DNA of 64,000 nucleotides from Rhizophagus irregularis (GCF_026210795.1 NC_089453.1:498501-562500), one strand, 5' to 3'. Shown: positions 1 to 10,264, counted from the stretch's first letter. Notes: a model not told the origin generated them from the sequence alone. Made by a program: numbers and translations.

Positions 1-240
1 GTTGCGAAACATTTTTTTCTAAAATAATATAGTGAAAAAAATGTTTTCGCAATGTTTTTTATTAAAGAACTTAAAAAAACGTTGCGAAATGTTTTTTTCT
101 AATATAATATAGTGAAAAAAACGTTTTTGCAACATTTTTTTATTAAAGAATTTAAAAAAACGTTGCGAAATGTTTTTTCTAATATAATATAGTGAAAAAA
201 ACGTTTTCGCAACGTTATTTACTAAAGAATTTAAAAAAAC
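1..240. repeat. Hairpin-unit tandem array, left part
   Basis: About three copies of an 81-bp unit. Each unit holds a motif of the form A-run, CGTTGCGAAACG, T-run, then a short AT spacer, then its inverted partner (A-run, CGTTTTCGCAACG, T-run), then a spacer like ATTAAAGAACTT. Every unit can therefore fold into a long hairpin, and neighbouring units can pair with one another. Copies differ by C/T and G/A changes at the CG steps. Open frames across the array merely translate the repeat and are not genes. The array starts at or before the window edge. Confidence 0.85.
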
Positions 241-507
241 AGGACTGGGAAAACTATATATAAAGGTCACCAGAAAAAAATCAGAAAATCATATGAATGC
301 GAACCATCTTATGATTGGTCAATTGACTATTTATTCACATGTTTCCGCTCCAAAAACAGAAAAAGGAAAGATCTTCACTCAAATTTTCTTATTCTTGCGA
401 ACCAACACGTGACTTTTATTAATTATTTTTACGGTGACCTTTTTGAAAATTAAATATAGGTTCAAACCAAGAAAACTGGTGACCTTTATTAGTAGTTTTC
501 CCGTTCT
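241..507. mobile_element. MITE inserted in the hairpin array
   Basis: The ends are imperfect inverted repeats of about 32 bp: the left arm at 241-273 and the right arm at 476-507 share GGGAAAACTA and AAAGGTCACCAG. The 267-bp element has no coding capacity and interrupts the tandem array. TAAAAAA occurs at both junctions and may be a 7-bp target duplication, though the A-rich array makes the exact edges uncertain. Length and structure suit a non-autonomous hAT- or MULE-like MITE; the superfamily is not settled. Confidence 0.7.
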
Positions 508-955
508 AAAAAATGTTGCGAAACGTTTTTTTCCAATATAATATAGTGAAAAAAACGTTTTCGCAACATTTTTTTATTAAAGAACTTAAAAAAATGTTGC
601 GAAACATTTTTTTCTAATATAATATAGTGAAAAAAACATTTTCGCAACGTTTTTTTATTAAAGAACTTAAAAAAATGTTGTGAAACGTTTTTTTCTAATA
701 TTAGATAGTGAAAAAAACGTTTTCGCAACATTTTTTTACTAAAGAATTTAAAAAAATGTTGCGAAACGTTTTTTTCTAAAATAATATAGTGAAAAAAATG
801 TTTTCGCAACGTTTTTTACTAAAGAATTAAAAAAATGTTGTGAAACGTTTTTTTCCAATATAATATAGTAAAAAAAACATTTTCGCAACATTTTTTTATT
901 AAAGAATTAAAAAAAAAAATTGCGAAACGTTTTTTTAATATAATATTATACAAAA
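508..955. repeat. Hairpin-unit tandem array, right part
   Basis: Continuation of the same 81-bp repeat after the MITE, with about five and a half copies. One copy has a variant spacer with TTAGATAG and the last copies are degraded. Each copy keeps the paired inverted arms around CGTTGCG/CGCAACG. Confidence 0.85.
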
Positions 956-975
956 AATGTTTTCGCAATGTTTTT

Positions 976-1145
976 TGTATGATAACTCAAGCCAGCTCGA
1001 GCTTTTTGAGCCGAGCCTATCACCGGCTCGAGCTCATTTCAAGCTGGCTCGCGAGCCACTGAGCCAATTTAATCGTGGTTCAGCTCGGCTCAGATTAAAA
1101 AGCTCGAGCCAGCTTGTGAGCTGGCTCGGCTCATGCGGAGCTTTA
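976..1145. repeat. GC-rich island of AGCTCG/GAGCC words
   Basis: About 170 bases of far higher GC than the flanks, built from interlocking palindromic words such as GAGCTCG, CCAGCTCG and GGCTCG in both orientations (GCTCGAGCCAGC against GCTGGCTCG). It directly abuts the hairpin array. A 67-codon open frame across it has an arbitrary composition and is not taken as a gene. Similar AGCTCG-rich termini occur in some eukaryotic DNA transposons, so this may be a transposon end or a fold-back fragment; the assignment is uncertain. Confidence 0.55.
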
Positions 1146-1220
1146 TTTGTATATTTGTAAAAACTTTGACTTTATTTTAATAAATATGCAGCAGTTAATA
1201 AAAAAAAAATAACAGTTATA

Positions 1221-1787
1221 TATGGTACCAAAAGTTTATACTTGACAATCATATGATTTTGTTTTAATTTACTAAGCTAATTTTATATTATATGATTCAG
1301 AATTCAGCCAATAAAAACTGGGATTTCTTATATAAAGTATTAATAAAATGCAGATTTTGAAAGTTTTTTATTACAAACAAGATAAAATATAAGAAAAGTA
1401 AATTTTAGCAATAAATCATAACTACCATTTTATAAAAGTCATATATTGATAAAAAATTTTTTTAAAAAAATTACATTTGATTTATATTATAATAATTTAG
1501 GTTAGTATTATCATAATGCATAAAGTCAGCTCAAATTATTATTATTATAAATTCTGGCTAACATATTTTATTTCAAATTTGGGCTGATCATATAAAAATC
1601 ATACAATTTCAAATGCTTATAATTTTTTACATATAACTTCTTTTAAAAATCTGACTGGTAATTTGATAGAACTTACTTCAAAAAATAAAGTTACCAGTTT
1701 ATTTTTTCTAAATTGTATTTTTTTTAAGGAATTAAAAGATTTTTAAATGTTATATTTTTATTGTCAAGTATAAACTTTTGGCACTAT
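1221..1787. mobile_element. Tc1-like MITE
   Basis: Inverted ends at 1224-1249 and 1760-1784 match over about 25 bases, with core CCAAAAGTTTATACTTG. The right end reads inward as AGTGCCAAAAG, resembling Tc1-type termini. TA dinucleotides flank both sides, as expected for Tc1/mariner, but the edges are slightly diverged. The interior is AT-rich and non-coding, so this is a non-autonomous copy about 565 bp long. Confidence 0.7.
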
Positions 1788-2090
1788 AATAGGAATTTTT
1801 TATTATATTACTATATAAATATAAATATTTGCAATATAAAAAAATAGTATTAAATTATTTTTAAAAATATTAAGCAATTTTAATTAGTATAAACTTAACC
1901 ATAATTTTTTGATAAAATATATTATCATTATAGTATTTAAATAATTTATTCAATTTTAATTATAAATTATAAAGTAAAATTTTTTATAAAGTATAAATTA
2001 AAAAAAAACAATTGTAATTTTATAGTTATATAACTAATAATATAAAATAAAATTAATTTTAGTTGAATTATATTATAATAAATTAATATA

Positions 2091-2476
2091 TGGGGACGCC
2101 TGTAGCAAAAAGGGAGGATAGGCCAAAAAATTCAAATTTGAGATTTTATTATAATTATATGTCTATTAGTCTAATTATTAAGAAAATATGGGTTTTTATT
2201 AATAATATATTAGTAAAAAAGTTTAATTTTGAAATTTTCTTATTATTTGCATTTTACTTTTATAGAATTAACAAGCAACATAAACTTATTAAAAGAAAAT
2301 CAATACTCTTAGTAAATTGCCTGTAAAATTTAGTTTTAGATAAAAAAAAAAGGTCTGAAAGACAATTTATTTTACAATTAAGTGATGATCTGCCAAATTT
2401 ATTATGTGATTTAAATTGCGATTTTTTTAAAATTACGGAATTATCCCATTCCCCCCTTTTGCTACAGGCGTCCCCA
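2091..2476. mobile_element. TA-flanked MITE with GGGGACGCC ends
   Basis: Near-perfect inverted ends: TGGGGACGCCTGTAGCAAAA at the left, and its complement ending CAGGCGTCCCCA at the right. TA at 2089-2090 and 2477-2478 form the target duplication. The 386-bp element is non-coding; the 78-codon frame beginning at its left edge lies entirely inside it and is rejected as a gene. The TA duplication points to a Tc1/mariner-class non-autonomous element. Confidence 0.85.
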
Positions 2477-2514
2477 TATGTATAATTTGGCTATATATTT
2501 TAACAAAGAGTTCA

Positions 2515-3000
2515 TCAGGAAATTATATAGTGCGAAAAGTTGCGCAAGTTTACACATCATAATATTTCGTAAGCTTCCAGACCCGCTGCAAGTTTGCGTA
2601 AGCGTAATATTTTGTAACTTTTTAAAATATTTTGAAATATTATGATATGCAAAGCTTCGTAATTTTACGATTTGTAATATTCCGTAATTTTGCGGTTCGC
2701 AATATTTCGTAATTTTACATAATATTTCGTAAGTTTTCAGACCCGCCGCAAGTTTGCGTAAGCGTAATATTTTGTAACTTTTTAAAATATTTCAAAATAT
2801 TACTGTATGCAAGGCTTCGTAATTTTACGATTTGTAATATTCCGTAATTTTACTGCGTAATACTTCGCAACTTTTTAAAATATTTCGAAATTCTATGATG
2901 CGTAATGTTCCATAATTTGACGATTCGTAATATTCTGTGATTTTACACAACTTAATATTTCATAATATTTCAAAATATTTCGATAAATAATACTTCATTT
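2515..3000. repeat. Left subterminal repeats of the TIR element
   Basis: Degenerate repeats of words such as TTCGTAATTTTAC, GCGTAATATTTTG and AACTTTTTAAAATATTTC. One about 180-base block recurs (around 2570-2640 and 2740-2830, both with AGACCCGC.GCAAGTTTGCG). The region is non-coding. It resembles the right subterminal block in composition but lacks its regular 50-bp period. Confidence 0.65.
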
Positions 3001-3255
3001 TCTGTACTATAAGTTTATATAATGTATGTTTTATTAGATATAATCATAAAAAATTACAAGTATTTATTAATATATACAGAATACATAAAAGTAAAAAAAA
3101 GAAAGAGTAGAGTAACAATATTATTAGACGTAAAAAGAAGAGAAACAGCTATAGTAACGTTAGTATTAGATATAAAGATAAAAGAAATATTGTTATTATT
3201 GTTAGTATTAAGGTAAAAAGAGTTAAAGAAACAGTAAAAGGAGTAAAAGAAACAT

Positions 3256-3620
3256 GGATATTATCGTTAGTATTAAAGTACAAGTAAAAAGAAATAAAGG
3301 AAACGTAGATAGTATTGTTAGTATTACGACATAAAGTAACAAAGAGGTAAAAAAAAAACGCGTTAATATTAAAATAATTAGTATTAATAAATAAATATTT
3401 TCTATACCTGCAAAGTAATTGAACAAAAGAATAAAGAAATAAAGAGAAAGGAAAAAATAAACATGTTGTTAGTATTGTTAGTATCGTTAGTATTAAAGTA
3501 CAAGTAAAAAGGAATAAAGGAAACATGGATATTATTGTTAGTATTACGATACAAAATAACAAAGAGGTAAAAAAAAATGAAAATAATTAGTATTAATAAA
3601 CAAATATTTCTATACCTGCA
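3256..3620. repeat. Direct duplication inside the TIR element
   Basis: A block of roughly 160-170 bases beginning ATGGATATTAT.GTTAGTATT and ending TATACCTGCAAAG occurs twice in tandem (about 3254-3414 and 3524-3622, with extra partial copies of GTTAGTATTAAAG between). The several overlapping open frames on both strands here translate purine/pyrimidine-rich repeats and are not genes. Confidence 0.55.
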
Positions 3621-4543
3621 AAGCAATAAATTATGAAATATATGTAAATATATTGTATATAATTAAAGAAATAATAGAAAGAAGAGACAAAAAAATTAAA
3701 AATATTGAACAAAAGAATAAAGAAATAAGAAACAAAAATAAATAAGACAAAAACGTGCGTGATTAAATGATTAAATGATTAAATCACATGCAAGGATCAG
3801 CCTAATTTTGATTGGCCAGAAATCATGTACATCGTATAGCGGGTGTGACATAAATAAATCGTGACTGAAATTTGTGTTCAATTTGTGTTCAATTTGTGTT
3901 GATAATTCTGGTAAAAAATTATTAATTTTGGCCAAATTTCGTTAAATTTGTTAAATTTGTGTTGAGCTTGTGTTGAATTTGTGTTGCGTAATTTTTTATT
4001 TATCACAAGAGGATGATATTTAGTAATTGCATGTATGACGTACAAGATTTTTTTTTATGATTTTTTTAAGAAATGTACGCAAAATATTTAATCAGAATAT
4101 AATTGTTTTATTTTTAAATATAATATATTGATGATTTTTTTTTAAAAAAGTCAATAGAATGTGCTAATAATAAATTGTTTTATTTTTAAATATAATATAT
4201 TGATATTTATATTTAAATAACCAAAACATGTACATGATTTTTAATTATTTTTAATTGAAATCAAACTAAGATTTTTTTTTTAAAAAAAAATTAAAATAAA
4301 TTAAGTGATTTATATTTATATTTAGAATTATGATATTTATATTTAGATAATCCATATCCGCATGAGATTTAATTAATATGTTTAATGATGAAAAGTCTAA
4401 TAAATTAAATTTTAATTGAAACGAGAAATAAAATCAAACCAAAGAGGTATTGTTCAAATTTTATTTAAAGTGACATTTTACGACTTTCTTTCAAATTTTT
4501 ACTCATCCCAAAATCAAATTATAAAAATCAAATCTAATCTAAT

Positions 4544-5172
4544 AATGCCTCGCCACACACGTCGTCGTTCCCACTATAACGTCCATTGGAACTGGGCTAT
4601 GATGGACGAACTTGTTGACATACGCCGAGACAGAAACCGCGCCTACCACAATATTAATTGTAGAGCCGCCAAGATTTTTGGGACTCTGTTGCCAATAGGT
4701 TCATATGACTAATATCTATAATTTCTTTAAGAAAGAATTTAAATTCAAATTAACCAATCCATTTAATTGAATCAGAATAAATAGAATATTTCGAACGAGG
4801 GTTTCGAAGCGAACAGTGCAGCCAAAAGTGGAGGAACCTGCGTCACAGGGATTACCATGTAAGTAAATAAATAAAATTACATTCATATAAATTAAATGTA
4901 TTTACCGAATATTCAAACTGATTTTGATATTTAGAACTATGTCCTTTATCGTAATGGTAACCCTGGGCGGCGGCTGTGGACGCGTACCAGCGCAAGATAT
5001 TATCGCGAATTTAGAACGAGATTTTGGGAGAGGCCGGATAATTATACTATAATAAAATTTATAATTAATATTTACGTTCATGTTTTAAATTTGATAAATT
5101 TGATCAATTTTAGTCACGCGTGATGATCGTAGGGCAAGGAGAAACTTACCTACGTATCGTAGAAGAAGATAA
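4544..5172 (+). pseudogene. Myb/SANT-like (trihelix-type) DNA-binding gene, decayed
   Basis: This is the only recognisable gene inside the 3.65-kb TIR element, with GC well above its surroundings. Exon 1 starts at 4544 and encodes a basic N-terminus, then a first helix (WNWAMMDELVDIRRDRNRAY). Exon 2 (about 4776-4858) carries QCSQKWRNL and exon 3 (4935-about 5040) carries RTSARYYREF and FWERP. Exon 4 (about 5114-5172) ends in basic TYRRRR. The W/F-W-W spacing and QC..KWRNL fit the Myb/SANT-like trihelix fold seen in many mobile-element and lineage-expanded fungal proteins. The expected FWDSVANR core lies in a shifted frame after the T-run at 4675-4679 and the frame returns near 4797-4803, so two compensating single-base changes are likely. 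The last donor site is unclear. Role inferred: sequence-specific DNA binding, perhaps to the element's own ends. Confidence 0.55.
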
Positions 5173-5550
5173 TTCTTTTTATTTTTTTATTATTTATTAA
5201 GTGAGTAGCTAGGCCCAGTCCGTACCAAATATCGGCTGGAGACTCACATTTTTTTTGGGCTGTGACTGATACTGACGTCCACGCCGTACAGCCTGGGTAC
5301 TATTTTATAAAATAGTAGCGAACAAGTATCAAATGTGTATTTTTTTTATTAAGTTATAATAAAAATTAGAATTTACTTTAATTTTTAACATAAAAATTGT
5401 AAATAATAAAAAATTTGTAAATAAAAATAAATTTGCTTTCCCAAACTTAAAAAAAAAGGTGTTTATATAAAAGAAAAGGTGTTTATATTATTTTTGATTA
5501 TTCAATAGTATCACATGCCCCTTGTATACGTTCTACTGCATATGCAGTTT

Positions 5551-5990
5551 ACAATCTCGTAAATTTTCAAAATATTTCAACCGTAATATTACGCAGGTTT
5601 ACAGTTTCGTAAATTTTCGAAATATTTTAACCGTAATATTACGCAGGTTTACAGTTTCGTAAATTTTCGAAATATTTCAACTGTAATATTACGCAGGTTT
5701 ACAGTTTCATAAATTTTCGAAATATTTTAACCGTAATATTACGCAGGTTTACAGTTTCGTAAATTTTCGAAATATTTTAACCGTAATATTACGCAGGTTT
5801 ACAGTTTCGTAAATTTTCGAAATATTTCAACCGTAATATTACGCAGGTTTACAGTTTCGTAAATTTTCAAAATATTTTAACCGTAATATTACGCAGGTTT
5901 ACAATTTCGTAAATTTTCAAAATATTTTAACCGTAATATTACGCAGGTTTACAGTTTCGTAAATTTGCAGAATATTTTGACCGTAATATT
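5551..5990. repeat. 50-bp tandem array in right subterminal region
   Basis: Nearly nine head-to-tail copies of a 50-bp unit: ACAGTTTCGTAAATTTTCGA, then AATATTTTAACCGTAATATT, then ACGCAGGTTT. Copies are over 90% alike, except the last, which grades into degenerate repeats running to the right terminal inverted repeat. Eight copies contain the palindrome CGTAATATTACG. The array is non-coding. Regular subterminal repeats of this kind serve as transposase-binding sites in several DNA transposon families; that role is inferred here. Confidence 0.9.
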
Positions 5991-6168
5991 GCATAAATCT
6001 TACGATATTGAAAACTTACGTAATATTTTAACCGTAATATCACATAAATCTTACGAAATTGTAAACTTACGTAATATTTTGAAATTTTTCGAAATATTAT
6101 GCCATAAACTTTCGTAAACTTACAAAATCGTAAACTTACGCAATTTTTCGCGCTATAAAATTTCCTGA

Positions 6169-7049
6169 CGTTATAGTGTTTTCAATATAACAATAGGAAA
6201 TAATAAAATAACTATACTGAACTTAAAAAAGTAATTACAGTTTATAAATAAAGTTACATTAAATATTTTAGTATTGCAGTATCTTTAGAATATATAAACA
6301 AGTATGAAAGAATGTCTAGACTCTAGATAATTATACTATATATTGCTTAATAGCTGTTATATAAAAAGATTGTAGAATTAAAAATATAGTATTTTTTTAC
6401 CTTATATGATGGTTGACTAGAAGGTATATTGTAATTATATACTACTTAGCTTAACATAAAATATAGAATAGAATAGCAAAAAATACTACTATTATATAAT
6501 TGGTAACTGAAGTATATTAATTTGATAATAATTAAATAAAAAGATTAAGTTATAACTTATAAGGATTTATTGAGAAATAAATAAAACTTAATATTAAGCT
6601 AAATTTAATAAAAATTATAATATAAATATTATTAAAAGATAGTTAATAATTTCTAGAAAGATTAAAAAAAATTTGAAAAAAAAGATTTTTAATTTTAATT
6701 TTTTTTTTTCTGTAGTTTATTAAAATAATTTTTATGTCAACATATATACAGGTGATATAATATAAAATTAAACTAATATTGATATTTGATAATTAAAGAA
6801 TCACTTATCATCTTACAAGATGATCTTATGTGTGCACTGTCAGGTGAATTTGGAACTATGAGAATAAGTTCAATGTGAAACTGCTCTTTTTTAAAAGGGT
6901 ATCCTCTCTTTTCAGACTCAGTTCTAGAAAAATCCAACAAGACCTACTGTAAAACAATAAGAAAAAAAAAAAGGTTTTTAAACAAAAAAAATCAGGGTAA
7001 AAAAATAATGGGTTAATAAAATATAGACTAGATAGCGAGTACTCTAATA
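6169..7049. other. AT-rich gene-free stretch
   Basis: Very AT-rich sequence after the TIR element with frequent stops on both strands and long A or T runs. No gene, RNA or clear repeat was recognised. The part after about 6850 may include the remnant 3' end of the decayed minus-strand ORF that follows. Confidence 0.5.
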
Positions 7050-8548
7050 TTTCAAAAATTTCTATTTGGCCTAGCCTTCCAGACTTAGGGTTATTAAGTA
7101 ATTCTGAAGTAATGCCTTAATTTCAGCTAAAATTGTCAGTTTGTCATTACTGTCAAAACTTTTATTATTTAAAGTAGATTGCTTTTTTTTCCTAAAAACT
7201 TTTCCTTCTGTTTTTGTTTATCTAAGCCCTTCTGTGAAATATTCAAATTCTTGTCTTGATTCTGCTTTTGAGTAGAATCTGTCTTTTTTGGTAGCTTATT
7301 TTTAGGCTGATTCAAGATGGGCAAAAAATACTGAGTTCAAACACCTTTAAATTTTTTGAAGTTAACTGTATTAAGTGTTTTATCCAAACTTGCCCATATA
7401 TTGAAAAATATGAACAACTTCTTACGCCCACAGTCTTAAATAATTTTGAAAGCTAAAATGCCATCTAATTGCAATAGCAGGGATTGGGCAGGGTTTTTTA
7501 CATTGTAAGCAACATTATTAAGTAATGGATTTGGGAATATCTATAATAACAGCCTGGAATCTCTCATATTCTTTACGCTGCTTCAAAGTTCAGGATACAA
7601 GAAACTATTGTACAGGCATTTCTCCAAATAGAGCAGTCTAAACTTTATTATTCTAATTCAGTAAAGTCAACTCGTTGAAGTTAATAGATACAGTCATAGT
7701 TGAATACTTCTTTTGCATCTTAATTTTGAATACAATAACTTGATCCTATTTTCTAGATTCGTAAGGATATCAAGTTGCATCATGATAGAGGGGATATTAT
7801 AAATAACTATCTTATGAACATTAGCCTTATCTTGTGGCAAATATCTGGTCATGATAGTTAAAATCGTTTTCTCTGGTGTAAGCTTAGACTTTTTCATCTG
7901 TTACTACTGTGATTTGTTAAGTATATTACTCTTTTTTGAAGTATTTTGAGTATTCTGTTTATTCTTAGAGAATGGTAACATAGGATAAAAATCATCAGAA
8001 TCAGAATCTGATACAATCTTAGCATATGTCACATGCTTCTTTCCTCTTGAAATATACGGCTAAGCTTGTACATTAAGTTTTATTTGTATTGCAGAAGTAC
8101 AACCAGTAATTAGTATTTTGGTTCTTCATAAATTTTCATATTTGTTAGAACAAAATCTGGTATTCACAGAGTTCTATTAGATGTATTTATTATTATTTGC
8201 AGTTCATGTGATTCCTTCTTTTTTTTTCCCATAAAGTCCTTTGCCATCTCATAGAGAAAGCTAATATATATATGTCTTTAAAAGTCATGAAAAGAAAGAG
8301 AAAGCTGTTAAAGTTATTTTTAGACACACCAGTTTAAGAAGTTTATCTGGAAAGTTCTTTTATATGTCCCCCAAACATTTGTATATAGCAGGTTCAATTT
8401 CTATGACAGTTTGAAAAATGCCAGTTATGCTAGTAGAATGGTAAACTTGCAACGTTTATTCAAGTAAGGAAGTGAACGTCTCTTCGTCAAATAGATTAAG
8501 AAAACTCTTCAGTTCTTTTAAAGTAAAGTTGTTAGCAGTAAAAACCAT
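7050..8548 (-). pseudogene. Decayed LINE-like retroelement ORF
   Basis: Read on the minus strand from an ATG at 8548, the sequence gives MVFTANNFTLKELKSF and more of an acidic/aromatic N-terminus, then stops and shifts accumulate. Around 7897-7694 it gives KIVIYNIPS, followed near 7620-7560 by GEMPVQWF and TLKQRKEYERF. The order of a Y-DIP-like segment followed by IPVRWFP and a K-R-R-F motif matches an RRM-like ORF that I associate with non-LTR retroelements in glomeromycete genomes; that family link is from memory. No reverse-transcriptase motif was found, so this is a heavily decayed 5' part. It could instead be a decayed host paralogue. Confidence 0.45.
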
Positions 8549-8762
8549 TTTTTTAATATATTTTTACAAAAATATTATTGCTAAAATTTTGTAAAAAAAT
8601 GGTCCATGTGATCAGTGAAAATATTTTCCAAGAAAAAAAGATTTTTAAGAAATATTAATATATTGGAAATCAATTAACAATTAAAATAAAATTTAAAATT
8701 ATTTATTTAGTTCATAAATATATAATTAAAAATATGGATATAATTATATTAATTGCAAACTA

Positions 8763-8948
8763 CAGTTCACCCTCGCTATAGTGAAGCTCATGGGCTGAAG
8801 GTTAAGATTCACTATAGTAAGGGATTCACTATAGCGAAGGTGAACTGTATTAAGAATTATTATTTATATAGAAAATCCGTACCTGAGCTTTTCTTTACTA
8901 TAGCAAATTATTCACTATATAAAAATTCACTATAGCGAGGGTGAACTG
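8763..8948. mobile_element. pogo/Tigger-like MITE
   Basis: Perfect inverted ends: CAGTTCACCCTCGCTATAG at the left and its complement CTATAGCGAGGGTGAACTG at the right, flanked by TA at 8761-8762 and 8949-8950. CAGT ends with a CTCGCTATAGTGAA-type subterminus are typical of pogo/Fot elements (Tc1/mariner superfamily). At 186 bp it is non-coding. A further internal end, GCGAAGGTGAACTGTA near 8834-8850, suggests a compound or internally duplicated copy. The 60-codon open frame across it is not a gene. Confidence 0.88.
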
Positions 8949-8950
8949 TA

Positions 8951-10264
8951 TTTAAAAAATACAAATTTTATAAAGAGTTTTGCTAACTATGATAAAATAT
9001 TATTATATTATAAAGAAATTGTAGATAAAAATAATTATATTAAAAATATTTCTTTTATTATTTTAGTTATAATTAGTATATTAGAAAATATTTTTTATTA
9101 TTAGTTATACTTTAAAATATATAAATACAATATTTTTTTCAATATTTATTTATTATATATTATTATGATAAAAGCAATTATTGGAATTAATATAAAAAGG
9201 AAAAAATTTTCACAAATTAAAAAATCAAAATTAGTTAAAAAGAGGAAAACTCTTACAATATTAAATAAAAAGTTAGAAGAATTTTTCTAAGCTCAAAAAA
9301 ATATATTAATTATAAGAAATAATTAAACCAAGCATATATTATTTAAGAATAAGTTAATTTATATGAGAGTTGTAGCAAACTTCTAATTATATATGATTTT
9401 AATTTATATATATATTGCTTAACTTTCAGTTTAAAATATTATTATTAAGTAAAAATATTAAAGATACAAAAAAATTATTAATTAATGTATTTTTAACTAA
9501 AAAATTCAAAATAGTTTTAGCTAGTTTCAGTTATTAATTTTGATATTCATTATTTTGAGTTTCAGCTATAGTTTTGGGCAATAACTTTAATTATATTATT
9601 ATCAGTTTTAATATCTTTATAGTTTAAATCTAAATAAAAACAGAATCTTACTGCATTTAAAATCTCATAATTTTTTTTACATTTGCATTAATTATAAAAC
9701 AGGATTTTGGCATCTTTTAAATAGTACTTTTAAACAATAAGTTTAGGTTAATATAAAGTTTCCTGTAAGATTATCCAATAGTTTGGTGTTTTGTAATTTG
9801 AAATAGAATTTATGTGCCATTAATGATATAGTTCAAAATTACAATGAAAAGAGTTTAATTTTTACAATTAATAATTTTATATCTTTATGTTGGTGGGGAA
9901 ATATCCGATATAGGAATGTAGGATGATGATAATTATAATTGTTAATTTCTTTTGTTTAAAAAAATAAATACTTTGATTAGATGTATAGTATAATCATTTC
10001 TCTGTTTTGGGTTGAACCCGTGTGACTAGTACTAATAATGTTTATTTACTAGAAATGGACGAAATAATTATTTCAAATACATATTAAAAAGAAAATAAAT
10101 CCGTACCTAAGCATGTGCAAAAGGATTATTTATTTGATATTAATAATTACAAGTTTGACAAACTTCATCAATTTAAGCTTCAAAATTATTATTATACAAT
10201 GTTTTGATCAAAATTATCCTGGAGAATGTTGTTCCTGTTTACAAATTATACAATTGAAATCTGT
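8951..10264. other. AT-rich gene-free stretch
   Basis: About 1.3 kb of AT-rich sequence with no open frame of coding character on either strand. It separates the repeat-rich left end from the gene-dense core. The last few hundred bases should include the 3' UTR of the minus-strand bZIP gene. Nothing else was recognised. Confidence 0.5.

Larger units (their letters stand above)
2515..6168. mobile_element. 3.65-kb TIR element carrying a Myb/SANT-like gene
   Basis: The left end (TCAGGAAATTATATAG, then GCGAAAAGTTGCGCAAGT) recurs inverted at the right end (ACTTACGCAATTTTTCGCGC, then AATTTCCTGA). Both ends lead into subterminal repeats rich in TTCGTAA and CGTAATATT. The interior holds low-complexity repeats and one gene at 4544-5172. 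No transposase was recognised, so the element is probably non-autonomous or of an unrecognised type. No clear target duplication was found (left flank GAGTTCA, right flank CGTTATA). It is treated as a DNA transposon because of its inverted ends. Confidence 0.7.

Noticed and set aside
19-270. 83-codon minus-strand frame over the hairpin array
   Set aside because: It translates the 81-bp repeat and has no independent coding features.
489-809. 106-codon minus-strand frame over the hairpin array
   Set aside because: It translates the same repeat in tandem (FFHYIILEKN copies).
957-1160. 67-codon plus-strand frame across the GC-rich island
   Set aside because: It follows repeat words rather than protein features, and its start lies in the array.
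2090-2326. 78-codon frame beginning at the MITE edge
   Set aside because: It lies wholly within the TA-flanked MITE and is AT-driven, with no domain.
3022-3626. Several 60-140-codon frames on both strands
   Set aside because: They translate purine/pyrimidine-rich repeats inside the TIR element.
5584-5592. Rolling-circle replication origin at TAATATTAC
   Set aside because: An exact motif match without a Rep gene or stem-loop context is insufficient; reported only as a motif repeat.
8753-8935. 60-codon frame over the pogo-like MITE
   Set aside because: It spans the inverted ends; the composition follows the repeat.
9990-10030. Possible tRNA B-box near GGGTTGAACCC
   Set aside because: It lacks an A-box and a cloverleaf; the context is AT-rich and the arms do not pair.
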